A stretch of 64,000 bases of DNA from Candidatus Krumholzibacteriota bacterium (lineage in GTDB: Bacteria > Krumholzibacteriota > Krumholzibacteriia > Krumholzibacteriales > Krumholzibacteriaceae), in assembly GCA_016932415.1 (NCBI GenBank), contig JAFGCX010000010.1, positions 310,001 through 374,000 on the forward strand, read 5' to 3'. The notes beneath the pieces were generated by a model. It had not been told where the DNA came from, made no database searches, and saw only the letters and a list, made by a program, of their open reading frames with translations. This document shows, in pieces, positions 44,207 to 53,744 of the stretch. Numbering within the stretch: position 1 is the first letter of the stretch; every line of letters starts with the position of its first letter. Both the position numbers and the translations under genes were made by a program.

Positions 44207-47200
44207 TTGAATGGACGATCTTTGAACGGGTTTCACGCAGCGCTGCTGCTGTTTTTTATTCTGCCACCCCTGACCTCCGCGGTAAAGGCTGGAGAGACGG
44301 ATGATTTCCGTTTTGCCAGCCGGCTTCAGCGCGACGGGATGTATATCGCCGCGGCGGAGGAATATATCCGTTTTTCAGAGAAATACCCCGGAAGCGTCCT
44401 CAGGCCGGACGCCCTGTTCAACGCGGGCGAATCGTGGATGAAGGCCGGAAAAGCGAGCGAAGCTCTCGATGTCTTTGAAACGATGCTCACTTCATACTCA
44501 GGCCATAAAGATGCGTGCAAGGCAAGGTATTACAGGGGCGACATCTTCAAGGTATTAAAAAGATACAGGGAATCGGCTGACGAATTCCTGATGATAGATG
44601 AAGTATATCCCGATTGTCCGCTGGTAGGCCAGGCTCTTCTTTCCGCCGGAGAGTCGATACTGATGGCGGGAGAGCCGCATGAAGCGGCCTCTGTCCTGAG
44701 AAGACTCACCGACTCGAAGGATTTCCCCGGACTTCAGCCGAGAGCCCTTTACAACCTTGCCGCCTCTCTTCAGGAGATCGGAAGGGACCTCGAAGCTGCC
44801 TCGGTACTGGAGAGACTTACCTCGGAGTATTCAAAATCACCGGTAGCAGCCCTGGCTTTTATGCGGCTGGGGGAAGACGCGTTCGCCAGAGGAGAGTATC
44901 CTGCCGCGGGGAATTTTTTCAAGGAAGCCGCCGGTCGTTACAAGGAAGATATCCTGAGGGAAAAGGCTGTTCTGAGAATCCTTGATGTGACTGGCGCTGA
45001 GGGAAACATCCCTTCTTTCCTCAGGGAATCGGAACATTTTCTGAACGATTTCCCCGATTCGCCTTCGCGTCCGGATGTGTACAGAAAAGCGATTGAATCG
45101 GCCTGGGAGCTGGGAGAAACTAAAAAAGCGCTTACTCTCATCGACAGATGGAGAGGAGAGGGGACGGGGCAGGACTCGACGGGAGCAGTAAGTCTTCTGA
45201 GGGGAAAGATCCTTGCTTCCCGCGCGGAGAAAGGGAAAGCCCTCGAGGAGCTCAGGGAATTCAGGCACCGGTGGAGCAGTTCGCCTCTGCTCGTGGAGGC
45301 GTTGCGACTCGAAGCGAAGCTCCTTATCGAGGACGGACGCGGTGAGGAAGCAGAGGCAAGGTTGCAACTCGCTCTCATCGAGGACGCCAGGCGCGCCGAA
45401 CATGGTTCGATCCTCAACCAACTGGCTTCACTGGCGATAGAGGGATCAGGCGATACCTTGTCGGCACTGAGATACTGGGATATGGTCATCGCGCTCGAAG
45501 ATGGTCTGGAGACTCATGAGGAAGCTCTGTGGAGATCTGCGAGCACGCTCGACGGGATCGGGGACGCGACAAGGGCACTGGACAGGTTCGATCAGCTGCT
45601 GAGTGTATTTCCCGATGGAAGATATTCCGGAGAAGCTAAAGAGCGGATGGCGATACTGCGGCTGCGCGACCGTAAAAGCGGAGATCCGATATCGGACCTG
45701 GCACGGATCGCGGCAGGATCCGCCTCGATAACGGAGAGGTATGTCGATGTCGGAATAATCCTTCTCGATAAGGCGGACAGGCCTGAGCATGCATTCGCGT
45801 TTTTCGACCGGCTGAAAGAAACGGACCTGCCCGATTCCCTATGGATGAAGGTGGCTTATTACAAGGGAAAATCAAAAAAAAGGATCTATGAGAAATCTCT
45901 CCTCGCTGGAAAGGAAGAGAAAAGACTCCTGGGTGACGCGGTCGGATTCTGGTCGAAAGTAGCAAGCCGGGCACCAGGCACATACTGGGGAGGCCTGTCC
46001 CACAGGGCTTATCTGGAAAACAGGCTCGGAGACTGGAATCTTGAAGACCAGATAAAGAGACTCGATGAATTTACGGGGTATTACCGCAGCGGGGAGAATA
46101 TGTGGTGGGCGGTCTCGACTAAAGCGGATCTTCTCTATGACAGAGCCAGGTCCGGAGAAGGATGGGCTGTCGACAGTTCGCTCGTCGTCTTCAGCAGTAT
46201 ACTTCAAGGCGATCCGCCGGCTTCTTTCAGAAAGGAAGCCCTTCTTAAGACAGGGTACCTGTTGAGGATGAAAGGGCAGCAGGAAGCGGCGGCCCGGGCT
46301 TTGACCTCCTTTGTCGACGAAAACAGCGGCGATGAAAGGACAGCCCCTGTCCTGTACGATCTTGGAGAGCTCTTTCTCTCGATGAGGGAGTACAAAAAGG
46401 CGCTCGACTCCTATTCGAGGTCTCTCGATTCCCCGTCACCCGGTCCGATAAGGTCGAAGTGCCAGTTGAGGATCGGGGATTGCCTCTATTACCTGCAGGA
46501 TTTCACTGGAGCGAAAGAGGCATACAGTTTTCTGGGAAGCCTCTACCCCGAAAGTCCGCTTGCCGATGAAGCGGCCTACAGGGAATCGATCACTCTTCAG
46601 AGGCTCGGAGAATATGACCGCAGCGACTCGATCCTCGTATCCCTGTCGACTGACGAAAACCTGTCAAAAAGCCTCCGAGCGAGGGTCCTCTCCAGGCTTG
46701 GCGAGAATCTCCTCGCCGGGGGAAAAGCCGAAGAGGCGAGGGTCCTGATAGAAGAGCTGGTAAAGATCGAAAGAAAAGGGATCAATCAGGTGCTTTATGG
46801 CGAAGTCCTGTATGAGACAGGTGATTACGCCGGTTCCATAAAAGCTTTTTCAGACGCGATTAGATTCGAAGGGATCGATACGTGCCGCGTGCTGACCGGA
46901 ATGGCAAGCGCCCGGTTCCGCGATGGAAATATTAAGGAGGGATCGAGGGATCTCCAGCGTCTTCTTGAATATTCTCCGGGATGCGAAGGGATATCCGCCG
47001 TAATGCTCGAGAAGGGAAAGATGGAAGCTGCCAACGGCCATTGTGACAAGGCCGGAGAGACTCTGGAGCTTTTAAGGAGCAGGTTTCCGGGAACAGGACC
47101 GGCCGCTGAAGCGCTCTATCATATCGCAGTCTGTGATCTGAAGCGCGGCGGAAACGCCGAAGCGATAGATAAGCTCAATCTGTTCCTCAGGGAATCCCCC

Positions 47201-47839
47201 AACACGCCGATTCTTGACAAAGCTTACTTCAAGCTGGCATCGGCTCATTACCAGTCGGAAAATCTCAATCTCGCCGCGCAGAACTACTCGCTTGCGGCGG
47301 AAGCGTCCAGGGACGACGCGTTCGTCTTCATGGCGCTTAAAAATATGGCGATGATAAACCAGGAGCTCGAAGAGTGGGGAAAAGCCGGTGAAGCATGGTA
47401 CATGTTGTGCGAAAGATTCCCCGGACATAAAGATATTGTCGAACTCTTCTTCAACCTGGGATTCTGTTACTCACAATCGGGCAGGTTTGAACTGGCAAGG
47501 GAAGTATATGTCAGGATACCGGGGATCGCCGCGAATGAAGAACAGAGAGGCCGAGCGCATTACTGGGCGGGGATCAGCCTGAAGAACCTTGACAGGTGCG
47601 AGGAAGCAGTCAGAGAATTTCTCAGGGTCCCGTACCTGAGGACAGGTGGTATGTGGGGGATCACCTCCAAGCTGGAGGCGGCTATTTGTTACGAGAGGCT
47701 TGGGCAGACCGAACAGGCGGTTCAGATATATGAGAGGATAGTCAATGCTCATGGTGAGAACTCCGATTGGGGCTCCATAGCCAGGAAAGCGCTCGACAGG
47801 ATCAATGGCGTGGAAAAGAAAGACGAGGCCGGAGATTGA
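44207..47839 (+). CDS. Large secreted tetratricopeptide-repeat protein
   Basis: The 1210-residue protein has an N-terminal signal peptide (AALLLFFILPPLTSA core, cleavage near residue 29) and is otherwise almost entirely TPR or similar helical hairpins. Examples are GRDLEAASVLERL, GEYPAAGNFFKEAAGRY and GEYDRSDSILV, repeated along its length. Start is TTG at 44207 after AAGGAGGA. Such proteins serve as periplasmic or surface scaffolds; the end of the protein (RCEEAVREFLRV) is still TPR, with no outer-membrane anchor seen. I do not recognise a specific named family. uvrA starts 42 bp after it. Confidence 0.78.
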   Translation: MNGRSLNGFHAALLLFFILPPLTSAVKAGETDDFRFASRLQRDGMYIAAAEEYIRFSEKYPGSVLRPDALFNAGESWMKAGKASEALDVFETMLTSYSGHKDACKARYYRGDIFKVLKRYRESADEFLMIDEVYPDCPLVGQALLSAGESILMAGEPHEAASVLRRLTDSKDFPGLQPRALYNLAASLQEIGRDLEAASVLERLTSEYSKSPVAALAFMRLGEDAFARGEYPAAGNFFKEAAGRYKEDILREKAVLRILDVTGAEGNIPSFLRESEHFLNDFPDSPSRPDVYRKAIESAWELGETKKALTLIDRWRGEGTGQDSTGAVSLLRGKILASRAEKGKALEELREFRHRWSSSPLLVEALRLEAKLLIEDGRGEEAEARLQLALIEDARRAEHGSILNQLASLAIEGSGDTLSALRYWDMVIALEDGLETHEEALWRSASTLDGIGDATRALDRFDQLLSVFPDGRYSGEAKERMAILRLRDRKSGDPISDLARIAAGSASITERYVDVGIILLDKADRPEHAFAFFDRLKETDLPDSLWMKVAYYKGKSKKRIYEKSLLAGKEEKRLLGDAVGFWSKVASRAPGTYWGGLSHRAYLENRLGDWNLEDQIKRLDEFTGYYRSGENMWWAVSTKADLLYDRARSGEGWAVDSSLVVFSSILQGDPPASFRKEALLKTGYLLRMKGQQEAAARALTSFVDENSGDERTAPVLYDLGELFLSMREYKKALDSYSRSLDSPSPGPIRSKCQLRIGDCLYYLQDFTGAKEAYSFLGSLYPESPLADEAAYRESITLQRLGEYDRSDSILVSLSTDENLSKSLRARVLSRLGENLLAGGKAEEARVLIEELVKIERKGINQVLYGEVLYETGDYAGSIKAFSDAIRFEGIDTCRVLTGMASARFRDGNIKEGSRDLQRLLEYSPGCEGISAVMLEKGKMEAANGHCDKAGETLELLRSRFPGTGPAAEALYHIAVCDLKRGGNAEAIDKLNLFLRESPNTPILDKAYFKLASAHYQSENLNLAAQNYSLAAEASRDDAFVFMALKNMAMINQELEEWGKAGEAWYMLCERFPGHKDIVELFFNLGFCYSQSGRFELAREVYVRIPGIAANEEQRGRAHYWAGISLKNLDRCEEAVREFLRVPYLRTGGMWGITSKLEAAICYERLGQTEQAVQIYERIVNAHGENSDWGSIARKALDRINGVEKKDEAGD

Positions 47840-47881
47840 CGCAGGGGCCCACGCATCGCTTCCGGCAAGAGGTAGGACAAG

Positions 47882-50779
47882 ATGACCGGTGAATACCTTG
47901 TTGTCAAGGGAGCCCGCGAACACAACCTGAAGAATCTTACCCTCAGGATGCCGAGGGGCGCTTTTATCGTAATAACCGGCCTGAGCGGTTCAGGAAAATC
48001 ATCTCTCGCGTTCGACACGATATATGCCGAAGGCCAGCGCAGGTATGTCGAGTCGCTGTCCAGTTACGCCAGGCAATTTCTTGAACAGATGGAAAAACCC
48101 GACGTCGATTCCATCGAGGGATTATCTCCGGCAATATCGATCGACCAGAAGACGACCTCGCGCAACCCCCGTTCCACCGTCGGCACTATTACCGAGATCC
48201 ATGATTATCTGAGGGTCCTCTTCGCGCGCACCGGTACTCCCCACTGCCCCGGTTGCGGCCGGACGATTTCCCGGCAGACGGTATCACAGATAGTAGACAG
48301 GATCATGGAAAGCCAGGAAGGTTCCGCCCTTGTCATCATGGCTCCGGTCGTCAGGGGACGAAAGGGAGAACACCGGGCTCTGCTGAGCAAACTGTCGAAA
48401 GATGGTTATACGCGCGTCAGGGTCGATGGAAAGGTATTCGGCCTTGACGGAGACGATATAAAGATAGATAAAAACAGAAAACACGATATAGAGGTCATAG
48501 TCGACAGGTTGAAGATCAGGCCGGGGATCGAACGGAGGCTCTCCGATTCGGCGGAGACCGCCGCGGTGGCTGGAGGCGGCGTGATACTCGTCGAGCAGGG
48601 AAAAGATGAGACCCTGTACAGTCTCGAATATTCATGTCCATGGTGCGGAGGGGGACTCGGGGAGATATCGCCAAGGATATTTTCCTTCAATTCTCCTTAT
48701 GGAGCGTGTGAGGGATGTCACGGTCTCGGAACCACGATCGATTTTTCCATGGAGCTGGTCGTCCCGGACAGCTCGCTCAGTATCCGCGAAGGTGCGCTCG
48801 CCCCGGTCGGGCTGATAAAGGATAACTGGTTCAGGCTCAGGCTTGAAGCTCTGAGCAAGCTATTCAGGTTTTCTCTCGATACTCCTTTCGAGAGGTTGTC
48901 GAAAAAAAACAGGAAGATCATCCTGGAAGGTTCCGACGACGAGATCACTGTGCACTATGATTTTAAAAAGGGAAGGGGTGAATACACGACCCGGTGGGAA
49001 GGGATCATACCCAACCTGAGGCGCAGATATCATCAGACAGGTTCCGAGGCGGTCAGAAAATGGATTGAGACATACATGATATCGGCCGATTGCCGTGAAT
49101 GCGGAGGAAGCAGGCTTCGCAAAGAGAGCCTTTCCGTCCTTGTGGCCGGCAGGAATATAGCCGAAATATCCCACCTTACGATAGACAACGCGGCAGAATT
49201 CTTTTCTGACCTTAAATTCAGCGGGAATGACAGCATAGTCGGAGAACCTCTTCTGAAAGAGATCACTTCAAGACTTGATTTTCTGAAGAATGTCGGACTT
49301 GATTATCTTGCTCTTGACAGGTCGGCCGGTACTCTCGCCGGAGGAGAGGCTCAGAGGATCAGGCTTGCAACGCAGATAGGATCGAAGCTTGTCGGAGTCC
49401 TCTATATTCTCGACGAACCATCGATCGGTCTTCACCAGAGGGATAACGCCCGTCTCATAGCTACTTTGAAGGAACTGAGGGATGCGGGAAATACCGTTAT
49501 TGTGATAGAGCACGACAGGGAGACGATCCTGGCCGCCGACCACGTGATAGATCTCGGTCCCGGCGCGGGTGAGCATGGAGGGTATCTCGTGGCCGCCGGT
49601 TCTCCGGAACAGATAATCGAGACTGCCGGAAGCCTCACTGGCAGGTTCCTGCGGACCGATACCGTCTCAGACTCCGGCCCGCCGTTGAGGGAAGGAAGCG
49701 GTGTCGACCTGGTCCTCAGGGGAGCGAGAGCGAATAACCTGAAGAATATTGACGTTGCCTTCCCGATCGGAAAACTTATATGCGTCACTGGCGTCTCCGG
49801 CTCGGGAAAAAGCACCCTGGTCAACGATATACTCTTCAGGGCGCTGCACAGAAGATTCTTCAGAAGCAGGAAATTGCCCGGTCCCCATGACGGAATCGAC
49901 GGCGCGGAAAATATCGACAAGGTGATCAATATAGACCAGTCCCCCATAGGAAGGACCCCGAGATCGAATCCGGCTACCTATACAGGAATCTTCGGGCCTG
50001 TTCGAGATCTTTTTTCACGGCTTCCGGAATCGAAGATCAGGGGATACAGACCGGGACGGTTCAGTTTCAACGTAAAAGGGGGCAGGTGTGAAGTCTGTAG
50101 CGGGGACGGGATGATAAAGGTAGAGATGCATTTCCTGCCGGACGTCTACGTGCACTGCCAGGAATGCAAGGGTAAAAGATACAACAGGGAGACGCTCGAG
50201 GTCTTCTTCAAAAACAGGAATATTGCCGAAGTACTGGAATTGACCGTTGACGAAGCGATAGATTTCTTTGAGAATATCCCTTCTGTAAGACGCAAGCTCC
50301 AGGTCCTTCAGGATGTGGGGTTGGGATATATAAGGTTGGGACAGCCTGCGACTACTCTTTCGGGGGGCGAGGCGCAGAGAGTGAAGCTGTCCTCGGAACT
50401 AAGCAAGGTCGGAACGGGCAAGACCCTTTATATTCTCGATGAACCGAGTACCGGCCTGCACTTCGAGGATGTCAAACTCCTTATGGCTGTTCTGGGAAGG
50501 CTTGTTGATCGGGGGAACACGGTTCTTGTCATAGAGCACAATCCCGATATTATCCGGCATGCCGATCATATAATCGACCTTGGCCCCGAGGGGGGTGAGC
50601 GCGGAGGAGAAGTGATATACGCGGGAGCTCCGGCTGGAATAACAGGATGCGACAGTTCCTGGACAGGAAAGATGCTGAAAGACCAGCTCAGGCCTGTCAA
50701 TAGAGCGGGGCAACAGGATCAGGCTGTCATTTCCGGAAGAAAGGCGGAAGCAGCAGGGAATAAAAAAGGGAAGCACTGA
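47882..50779 (+). CDS. uvrA: Excinuclease ABC subunit A
   Basis: This 965-residue DNA-damage sensor of nucleotide excision repair has two ABC ATPase halves. Walker A motifs are at residues 33-40 (GLSGSGKS) and near 637-645 (GVSGSGKS). Zinc modules have CPGCGRT, CPWCGGG...CEGCHG and CEVCSGDG...CQECKG. ABC signature LAGGEAQRIRLATQIGS and LSGGEAQRVKLSSEL segments are present, with the conserved DEPS(I/T)GLH sequence. The protein is slightly longer than the usual 940 because of a basic, Gln-rich tail. No uvrB or uvrC is in the window. Confidence 0.98.
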   Translation: MTGEYLVVKGAREHNLKNLTLRMPRGAFIVITGLSGSGKSSLAFDTIYAEGQRRYVESLSSYARQFLEQMEKPDVDSIEGLSPAISIDQKTTSRNPRSTVGTITEIHDYLRVLFARTGTPHCPGCGRTISRQTVSQIVDRIMESQEGSALVIMAPVVRGRKGEHRALLSKLSKDGYTRVRVDGKVFGLDGDDIKIDKNRKHDIEVIVDRLKIRPGIERRLSDSAETAAVAGGGVILVEQGKDETLYSLEYSCPWCGGGLGEISPRIFSFNSPYGACEGCHGLGTTIDFSMELVVPDSSLSIREGALAPVGLIKDNWFRLRLEALSKLFRFSLDTPFERLSKKNRKIILEGSDDEITVHYDFKKGRGEYTTRWEGIIPNLRRRYHQTGSEAVRKWIETYMISADCRECGGSRLRKESLSVLVAGRNIAEISHLTIDNAAEFFSDLKFSGNDSIVGEPLLKEITSRLDFLKNVGLDYLALDRSAGTLAGGEAQRIRLATQIGSKLVGVLYILDEPSIGLHQRDNARLIATLKELRDAGNTVIVIEHDRETILAADHVIDLGPGAGEHGGYLVAAGSPEQIIETAGSLTGRFLRTDTVSDSGPPLREGSGVDLVLRGARANNLKNIDVAFPIGKLICVTGVSGSGKSTLVNDILFRALHRRFFRSRKLPGPHDGIDGAENIDKVINIDQSPIGRTPRSNPATYTGIFGPVRDLFSRLPESKIRGYRPGRFSFNVKGGRCEVCSGDGMIKVEMHFLPDVYVHCQECKGKRYNRETLEVFFKNRNIAEVLELTVDEAIDFFENIPSVRRKLQVLQDVGLGYIRLGQPATTLSGGEAQRVKLSSELSKVGTGKTLYILDEPSTGLHFEDVKLLMAVLGRLVDRGNTVLVIEHNPDIIRHADHIIDLGPEGGERGGEVIYAGAPAGITGCDSSWTGKMLKDQLRPVNRAGQQDQAVISGRKAEAAGNKKGKH

Positions 50780-50835
50780 AACTTGTCCGGCGCCGCACGG
50801 TTCGCGCGAAGCCGGTCTTACAACGGGAGTGACTT

Positions 50836-51945
50836 ATGGCGCTAAAAACACCGATTTACCAGTCGCACGTCGATTCGGGAGGAAAGATAGTCGATTTTGC
50901 CGGTTTTATGATGCCTGTTTCTTTTGAAGGGATCGTCGCCGAACATGAGAGGGTGAGAAACAAGGTAGGATTCTTCGACGTCAGCCATATGGGCGAGATC
51001 GAGATAACGGGTGAGTCAGCCCTCGAATTTGCCGATTTTGCCGTTTCAAATAATGTTTCAAAGCTTGACGACGGGCAGATATGTTATACGGTATGTTGCA
51101 ACGAAAAGGGAAAGGTACTTGACGATCTTCTCGTCTACCGGTTTTCCTCGTCGAGGATCCTCTTTGTCGTCAACGCGGTCAACGCGGGAAAGATATACCA
51201 GCATCTGCTCGGGATACAGAAAGGCGACGTAAGGATCGAAAACAGATCGAGCGGTTACGGACAGATCGCTGTCCAGGGGCCGGCTTCAAGGGATCTCCTG
51301 CTTGGCAGTTCCTTCTGTGCTCCCGTTTCGGCAAAGCTTGCCGGACTGGGGTATTACCGGTTTTTTACCTTCGAACATGAAGGCAGCGAGATCATTCTTT
51401 CGAGGACCGGGTATACGGGAGAAGTCGGCTACGAGATATATCTGCCCTGGGATATGACGGCATCTGTCTGGGACCTTCTACTTGAGGAAGGTGGTGAATA
51501 CGGGGCGGCGCCGATCGGGCTCGGCGCGAGAGATACGCTGAGGTTCGAGCCATGCTACTGTCTCTACGGGCACGAGATAGACGAGGATACTTCGCCTCTT
51601 GAGGCGGGGCTTTCCTGGGTCGTCAAATTGAAAAAGGATGATTTTGTCGGGCGCGGAGCCCTTGTTGCCGAAAAAGAAGCCGGTTCGGGGAGGAAACTGA
51701 TCGGGCTTGAGCTTCAGGGCAGGGGTATTCCGCGGCAGGGTTACAATGTTCTGCACGATGGAAAAGTAGTTGGAAAAGTCACGTCGGGGACTTTTTCTCC
51801 AACGTTGAAAAAGGGGCTGGCGATGGCCCTGGTAGAGCGGTCGCTTCCGAAAGATGCTTCGGGCCTGGCTGTTGAGATCAGGAACAGACCGGTCAGTGCC
51901 GCGAGGGCCAGGATGCCGTTTTACGCGAGTCACGTGAACGATTAG
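50836..51945 (+). CDS. gcvT: Glycine cleavage system T protein (aminomethyltransferase)
   Basis: The 369-residue enzyme transfers the methylene group from lipoyl-GcvH to tetrahydrofolate, releasing ammonia. The N-terminus has TPIYQSHVDSGGKIVDFAGFMMPV and DVSHMGEIEITG, and the C-terminal half carries GARDTLRFEPCY and the final ARARMPFY segment. Length is typical. It opens the gcv operon. The 56 bp gap after uvrA is too short for a glycine riboswitch and none is seen. Confidence 0.96.
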   Translation: MALKTPIYQSHVDSGGKIVDFAGFMMPVSFEGIVAEHERVRNKVGFFDVSHMGEIEITGESALEFADFAVSNNVSKLDDGQICYTVCCNEKGKVLDDLLVYRFSSSRILFVVNAVNAGKIYQHLLGIQKGDVRIENRSSGYGQIAVQGPASRDLLLGSSFCAPVSAKLAGLGYYRFFTFEHEGSEIILSRTGYTGEVGYEIYLPWDMTASVWDLLLEEGGEYGAAPIGLGARDTLRFEPCYCLYGHEIDEDTSPLEAGLSWVVKLKKDDFVGRGALVAEKEAGSGRKLIGLELQGRGIPRQGYNVLHDGKVVGKVTSGTFSPTLKKGLAMALVERSLPKDASGLAVEIRNRPVSAARARMPFYASHVND

Positions 51946-51972
51946 AAGGTGAAGAAGAAAGGATGGTGGAAT

Positions 51973-52356
51973 ATGGTTCCGGAAGAATGCCTGTACACAG
52001 AGGACCATGAATGGGTTTTTATCGAGGATGAGATAGCGACGATAGGGATCAGCGATTATGCGGCGGGCGAACTCGGGGACATAGTCTACGTAGAACTTCC
52101 AGAGGTCGATTCGGAGATAAGGCAGACAGACCCTGTAGGCACTATCGAAGCGGTCAAGACCGTCGCCGAGCTATTTTCACCGATCAGTGGAAAGGTGATA
52201 GAGGTGAACGGGGACCTTATCGACGATCCCGAGATCATAAACAGGAGTCCTTACGAGGATGGCTGGTTCATCAAGGTAAAGATGAGCGATATGAGTGAAC
52301 TCGACAACCTGCTGGACCACGAGAAATATCAGGAATTTCTTGGTGAGAGTCAGTAA
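51973..52356 (+). CDS. gcvH: Glycine cleavage system H protein
   Basis: A 127-residue lipoyl carrier protein that shuttles the aminomethyl group among the other glycine-cleavage components. Lipoyl-acceptor Lys62 sits in VGTIEAVKTVAELF. ATG 51973 is preferred because it begins at the conserved YTEDHEW region and follows AGGATGGTGGA; an in-frame ATG at 51949 adds eight residues. The lipoate is likely installed by LipM/LipA encoded at 55 kb and 0.2 kb. Confidence 0.97.
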   Translation: MVPEECLYTEDHEWVFIEDEIATIGISDYAAGELGDIVYVELPEVDSEIRQTDPVGTIEAVKTVAELFSPISGKVIEVNGDLIDDPEIINRSPYEDGWFIKVKMSDMSELDNLLDHEKYQEFLGESQ

Positions 52357-52388
52357 ATACAGAAAAGCTAAACCAAGAGGATGAGCAG

Positions 52389-53744
52389 ATGAGCTATGTT
52401 CAGAATACCGACCGTGACAGAAAAGAGATGCTCGGTTATATAGGGGTCTCTTCTTTCGATGAACTTATCGAGCCGGTCGCCAGAGAACTCAGGGTCAAAG
52501 GCGATCTCAAGCTGGGTCTTCCGATGAGCGAGGCTGAAGTAGTCAGCCATTGCGCCGCTCTCGCGCGCCGAAACAGTCCCGCTTCGGAGATGGCCTCCTT
52601 TCTCGGAGCGGGGATATATGACAGATATATTCCCGCGACGGTAAGATATGTCCTGTCGAGGAGCGAGTTCTACACATCGTATACTCCATACCAGGCTGAG
52701 GTCAGCCAGGGCACCCTTCAGGCGATATATGAATACCAGACGATGATAACAAGGCTGACGGCGATGGACGCGGCGAATGCCTCGATGTACGACGCCGCGA
52801 CCTCCCTGGCAGAGTCACTGCTGATGGCCTGCGCGATCAAGAGGACCGACAGGGTGCTCGTTCCCGCGGCGCTTTCGCAGAGGATCCGCCGGGTACTTGA
52901 AAGCTACTCGGCAGGCCGCCATATAACGATCGAGAGTATACCATGGAAGGATGATGGTACTGTTGATCTTGATGAAGCAGAGAGGCTTCTTTCGGAAAAA
53001 GCCGCGGCGGTAATCCTCGCTCAGCCCAATTATTTCGGCCTGCTTGAAGATGCTTCAGCCGTATCGTCCCTGGCTCATGGAAAAGGTGCGTTGCTGATCG
53101 CGCTCGTCGATCCGGTATCGCTCGCCCTGGTAGCTCCTCCGGGTGAATATGAAGCCGATATAGCGGTCGGAGAAGGGCAATCACTCGGTATTCCCCAGTC
53201 GTTCGGAGGTCCCCTGCTCGGTTTTATGGCTACAAGGAAAGAATATATCCGCAAGTGTCCCGGGCGCCTGATCAGCGCGACCGTCGATTCCGAGGGAAAA
53301 AGAGGATATGTGATGACCCTTCAGACTCGCGAGCAGCATATCAGGCGTGAGAAAGCGACGTCGAATATCTGTACCAACGAGGGATTATGCGCCCTCGCCG
53401 CAGCCGTCTATCTCTCCACCATGGGGGACGACGGATTCAGGGAAGTGGCTCTTCAGAGCGCGGCAAAGAGCCACAGACTCTATGAGATGCTCTCAGGCCT
53501 CCCCGGCGTGACACTTCCGTTCGGCAAACAGTTCTTTCAGGAATTTGTCGTCCGCTTCGACGGTCCCGCATCTCGATTTCTTTCCAGGGCGAAGAAATCG
53601 GGGATACTCGGAGGCGTTTCGCTTGAAGATGATTTTCCCGAACTGGGGAAAGGGGCCGTTCTGGTCGCGGTGACTGAAAAACGTTCTCTTGCAGAGCTTG
53701 AACTTTTCCGCGACATAGCGGCAGGGAAGGAGGTCCGGGTATGA
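52389..53744 (+). CDS. gcvPA: Glycine decarboxylase P protein subunit 1
   Basis: The 451-residue N-terminal half of split P protein has the conserved start region (IGVSSFDELIEPVA), FLGAGIYDRYIPA, and YTPYQAEVSQGTLQAIYEYQT segments. It lacks the PLP lysine, which is in subunit 2. Together they form the decarboxylating subunit. The split form is common in Gram-positives, thermophiles and many FCB bacteria. It overlaps gcvPB by 4 bp (ATGA). Confidence 0.96.
   Translation: MSYVQNTDRDRKEMLGYIGVSSFDELIEPVARELRVKGDLKLGLPMSEAEVVSHCAALARRNSPASEMASFLGAGIYDRYIPATVRYVLSRSEFYTSYTPYQAEVSQGTLQAIYEYQTMITRLTAMDAANASMYDAATSLAESLLMACAIKRTDRVLVPAALSQRIRRVLESYSAGRHITIESIPWKDDGTVDLDEAERLLSEKAAAVILAQPNYFGLLEDASAVSSLAHGKGALLIALVDPVSLALVAPPGEYEADIAVGEGQSLGIPQSFGGPLLGFMATRKEYIRKCPGRLISATVDSEGKRGYVMTLQTREQHIRREKATSNICTNEGLCALAAAVYLSTMGDDGFREVALQSAAKSHRLYEMLSGLPGVTLPFGKQFFQEFVVRFDGPASRFLSRAKKSGILGGVSLEDDFPELGKGAVLVAVTEKRSLAELELFRDIAAGKEVRV

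Noticed and set aside
50780-50835. Possible glycine riboswitch before gcvT
   Set aside because: The gap is only 56 bp, too short for the tandem glycine aptamer.
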